Positions 62,446-64,000 of a DNA stretch of 64,000 nt are shown here, in pieces. The DNA comes from Opitutia bacterium. GTDB taxonomy: Bacteria > Verrucomicrobiota > Verrucomicrobiia > Opitutales > Opitutaceae. The position numbers were made by a program, and so were the translations under genes. The stretch spans positions 1-64,000 of the forward strand of contig JACPPI010000002.1 of the NCBI GenBank assembly GCA_016190985.1, written 5' to 3'. The notes beneath the pieces were generated by a model. The model was not told the DNA's origin. It worked only from the letters and a program-made list of their open reading frames with translations, and did no database searches. Each line of letters opens with the position of its first letter. Position 1 is the stretch's first letter.

Positions 62446-62586
62446 ATGAAGAAGCAAACCCCGCGATCAAAGGCGCGGCAGATCCTGTCCTCCGCGGCGT
62501 TCACGGTTTCGGGTTGGCCTGAAAGCAGGCCCGGTTTCCCCGCTCCAACCCGGAGCGACTCGCCCGCAGAATGCGCGACGCCATGA
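62446..62586 (+). CDS. small basic protein preceding the kinase
   Basis: A 46-codon frame. It has a good ribosome-binding site (GAGGAG about ten bases before the ATG at 62446) and its TGA overlaps the ATG of the histidine kinase gene (ATGA), typical of translational coupling. The product (MKKQTPRSKARQILSSAAF) has no recognised family. Real translation is suggested by these signals only. Confidence 0.45.
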   Translation: MKKQTPRSKARQILSSAAFTVSGWPESRPGFPAPTRSDSPAECATP

Positions 62587-64000
62587 ACCCGTCGCGTCAC
62601 AAGATGCCGTCCCCGCCCAAGCCTTCGGCCGTTGCGATGGCGTTCCGCGCGCTCGCGGGGCGCCTCGGGCGGGCCCTGGCGGAAACGTCGCCGCTGCGCC
62701 TGCTGCTCCTCATCTGCCTCATCATCGGGATGACGCATTCGCTGACGATGCTTTTCATCCACGGGCACATGATCCTGCCGGCCTGGATCCAGTCCCTGGT
62801 CGAATCGGCGCTGCTGGTGCTCGTGCTGTTCCCGGCCCTGTATTTCTTCTCCTTCCGGCCGCTGCTCGCGCAAATCGCCGAACGCCGGCTGGCGGAGACG
62901 ATCATGCGCGAATCGGAGCACAAATACCGCCATCTGTTCAACAGCCTTGGCGACGCGGCTTTCCTGATCGAGCTTGAGTCCGGCCGGATGGTCGACGCCA
63001 ACCAGCAGGCGGAAAAACTCCTCGGCCGCCCGCGCGGCGAGATTCTCGGCAAGAGCTGCGGGGGCTTGTTCCCGGCGGAAAAGGCGGACGAGTATCGCGC
63101 GCGGCTGCTGCCGCGCGGGGCCGAAGACGCCTCAGTCGGCTTCGAGGCCGAGGCGCAGACGCAAGACGGCCGGCTCGTGCCGGTGCATGTCAGCTCCGCG
63201 CCGCTCGCCCTGTTCGGCCACGATTTGGTCGTCAGCCTTTTCCGGGACATCACCGAGTTCAAGACGCTTCACGCCGAATTGCTCCACGCGCAACGGCTCG
63301 AGAGCGTCGGGGCCCTCGCGAGCGGGATCGCGCATGATCTCAACAACGCCCTTACGCCCATCCTCTTTGCCACGGACCTTCTCCAGGGCCAGCCGCAGGG
63401 GACGAGCCATCCGCGCCTGCTGGAAGTCGTCGGCAGCAGCGCCGCGCGCGCCTCCCAAATAGTGCGGCAGATGCTCGCGTTTGTCCGCGGCGGCGGCGGC
63501 CAGCGGGCCGATGTGCAGCTCCGTCACCTCGTGCGTGAAGCCGCCGACATGGCCCGCGTGGCCTTTCCCAGATCGATCCAGATCCATGAGCACCTGCCCT
63601 CCGATTTGTGGACGGTGAAGGCGGATTCGGCCCAGGTGTCGCAAGTGCTGATGAATCTCGCCGTCAACGCGCGGGACGCGATGCCCGACGGCGGCGAGCT
63701 GAACTTCTCCGCCGAAAACCGCGAGGTGGCGGACACCGGACCGCACGCAATCCCCGGGCTGAAGGCGGGCTTTTACGCCGTGCTCAACGTCGCCGATACC
63801 GGTTGCGGCATCCCGCCGGAGATCAAGGACAAGATATTCGACCCCTTCTTCACGACCAAGCCGGCCGGCAAAGGCACCGGCCTGGGCCTGGCCACCACGC
63901 GGGACATCGTGCAGGGCCACCATGGGCTCATCCGGGTCCTCACGGCCCCCGGGCAAGGGACGGATTTCCAGATCTTCCTGCCGGCAAATCCCGATGCGCC
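62583..64000 (+). CDS. PAS-domain sensor histidine kinase (runs off the window end)
   Basis: At least 472 codons open to the end of the window. Two membrane helices (about 38-57 and 69-91) are followed by a PAS domain at about 108-228 (YRHLFNSLGDAAFLIELESG), the HisKA box SGIAHDLNNALTPILFATDL, and an ATPase domain with N box NLAVNARDAMPDGG, G1 DTGCGIPPEIKD, F box FDPFFTTK and G2 GTGLGLATTRDI. The HisKA sequence HDLNN is typical of hybrid and NtrB-like kinases, so a receiver domain may follow beyond the window. The ATG overlaps the preceding small gene. Confidence 0.9.
   Translation, partial: MNPSRHKMPSPPKPSAVAMAFRALAGRLGRALAETSPLRLLLLICLIIGMTHSLTMLFIHGHMILPAWIQSLVESALLVLVLFPALYFFSFRPLLAQIAERRLAETIMRESEHKYRHLFNSLGDAAFLIELESGRMVDANQQAEKLLGRPRGEILGKSCGGLFPAEKADEYRARLLPRGAEDASVGFEAEAQTQDGRLVPVHVSSAPLALFGHDLVVSLFRDITEFKTLHAELLHAQRLESVGALASGIAHDLNNALTPILFATDLLQGQPQGTSHPRLLEVVGSSAARASQIVRQMLAFVRGGGGQRADVQLRHLVREAADMARVAFPRSIQIHEHLPSDLWTVKADSAQVSQVLMNLAVNARDAMPDGGELNFSAENREVADTGPHAIPGLKAGFYAVLNVADTGCGIPPEIKDKIFDPFFTTKPAGKGTGLGLATTRDIVQGHHGLIRVLTAPGQGTDFQIFLPANPDA

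Overview
The window is GC-rich and almost wall to wall coding. Gene content and style (a short C-terminal PEP-CTERM anchor, very long Thr/Gly/Ala-rich repeat proteins, FolE2, many small palindromic intergenic repeats) point to a Verrucomicrobiota bacterium, most likely of the Opitutaceae. This placement is inference from gene style; there is no rRNA here.

Layout. 1-3.9 kb: the tail of an IS5-type transposase, a secreted amidohydrolase, the ribosome-associated ABC-F protein EttA and a membrane-anchored class III nucleotide cyclase. 4.0-19.0 kb: a two-partner secretion locus on the minus strand, with an FhaC/ShlB-type transporter followed by a gene for a roughly 4,350-residue filamentous-haemagglutinin-like exoprotein whose reading frame is broken six times, mostly at internal repeats. 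19.3-29.2 kb: a five-gene minus-strand operon resembling only the membrane and regulatory part of a type VI secretion system (pseudokinase fused to an FGE/SUMF domain, TagH-C-like protein, TssL, TssM, TagF), with no sheath, tube, spike or ATPase genes in the window. 29.4-32.1 kb: an arsenic operon (arsR, acr3, arsC, aquaporin). 32.1-33.3 kb: a decayed pilT gene abutting a convergent PEP-CTERM surface protein.

35-45.7 kb: mostly housekeeping genes (YjbQ, thioesterase, all-alpha dUTPase, an RGG-rich protein with a strong terminator, MurA, RuvB), a small DUF4258/DUF2283 toxin-antitoxin-like cassette bounded by a second copy of the ruvB 3' end, and a creBCD-type signalling operon. 45.7-50.3 kb: two tandem TIR-TM-TPR proteins, the second broken. 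50.4-52.8 kb: three genes that together could make tetrahydrobiopterin (sepiapterin-reductase-like SDR, FolE2, PTPS). 53-57.4 kb: an MBL-fold hydrolase, an organophosphate:phosphate antiporter, pyruvate kinase and a PAP2 phosphatase. 57.4-64 kb: a metal-response neighbourhood with a cnrYXH-like sigma/anti-sigma/sensor trio, a DUF3347 protein, small secreted proteins, a PocR-AraC regulator, a CcmH-like cysteine protein, a membrane protein and a PAS histidine kinase that runs off the end.

Intergenic spaces carry at least six families of imperfect inverted repeats; three have a second or third full or partial copy in the window. No tRNA, rRNA or CRISPR array was recognised.
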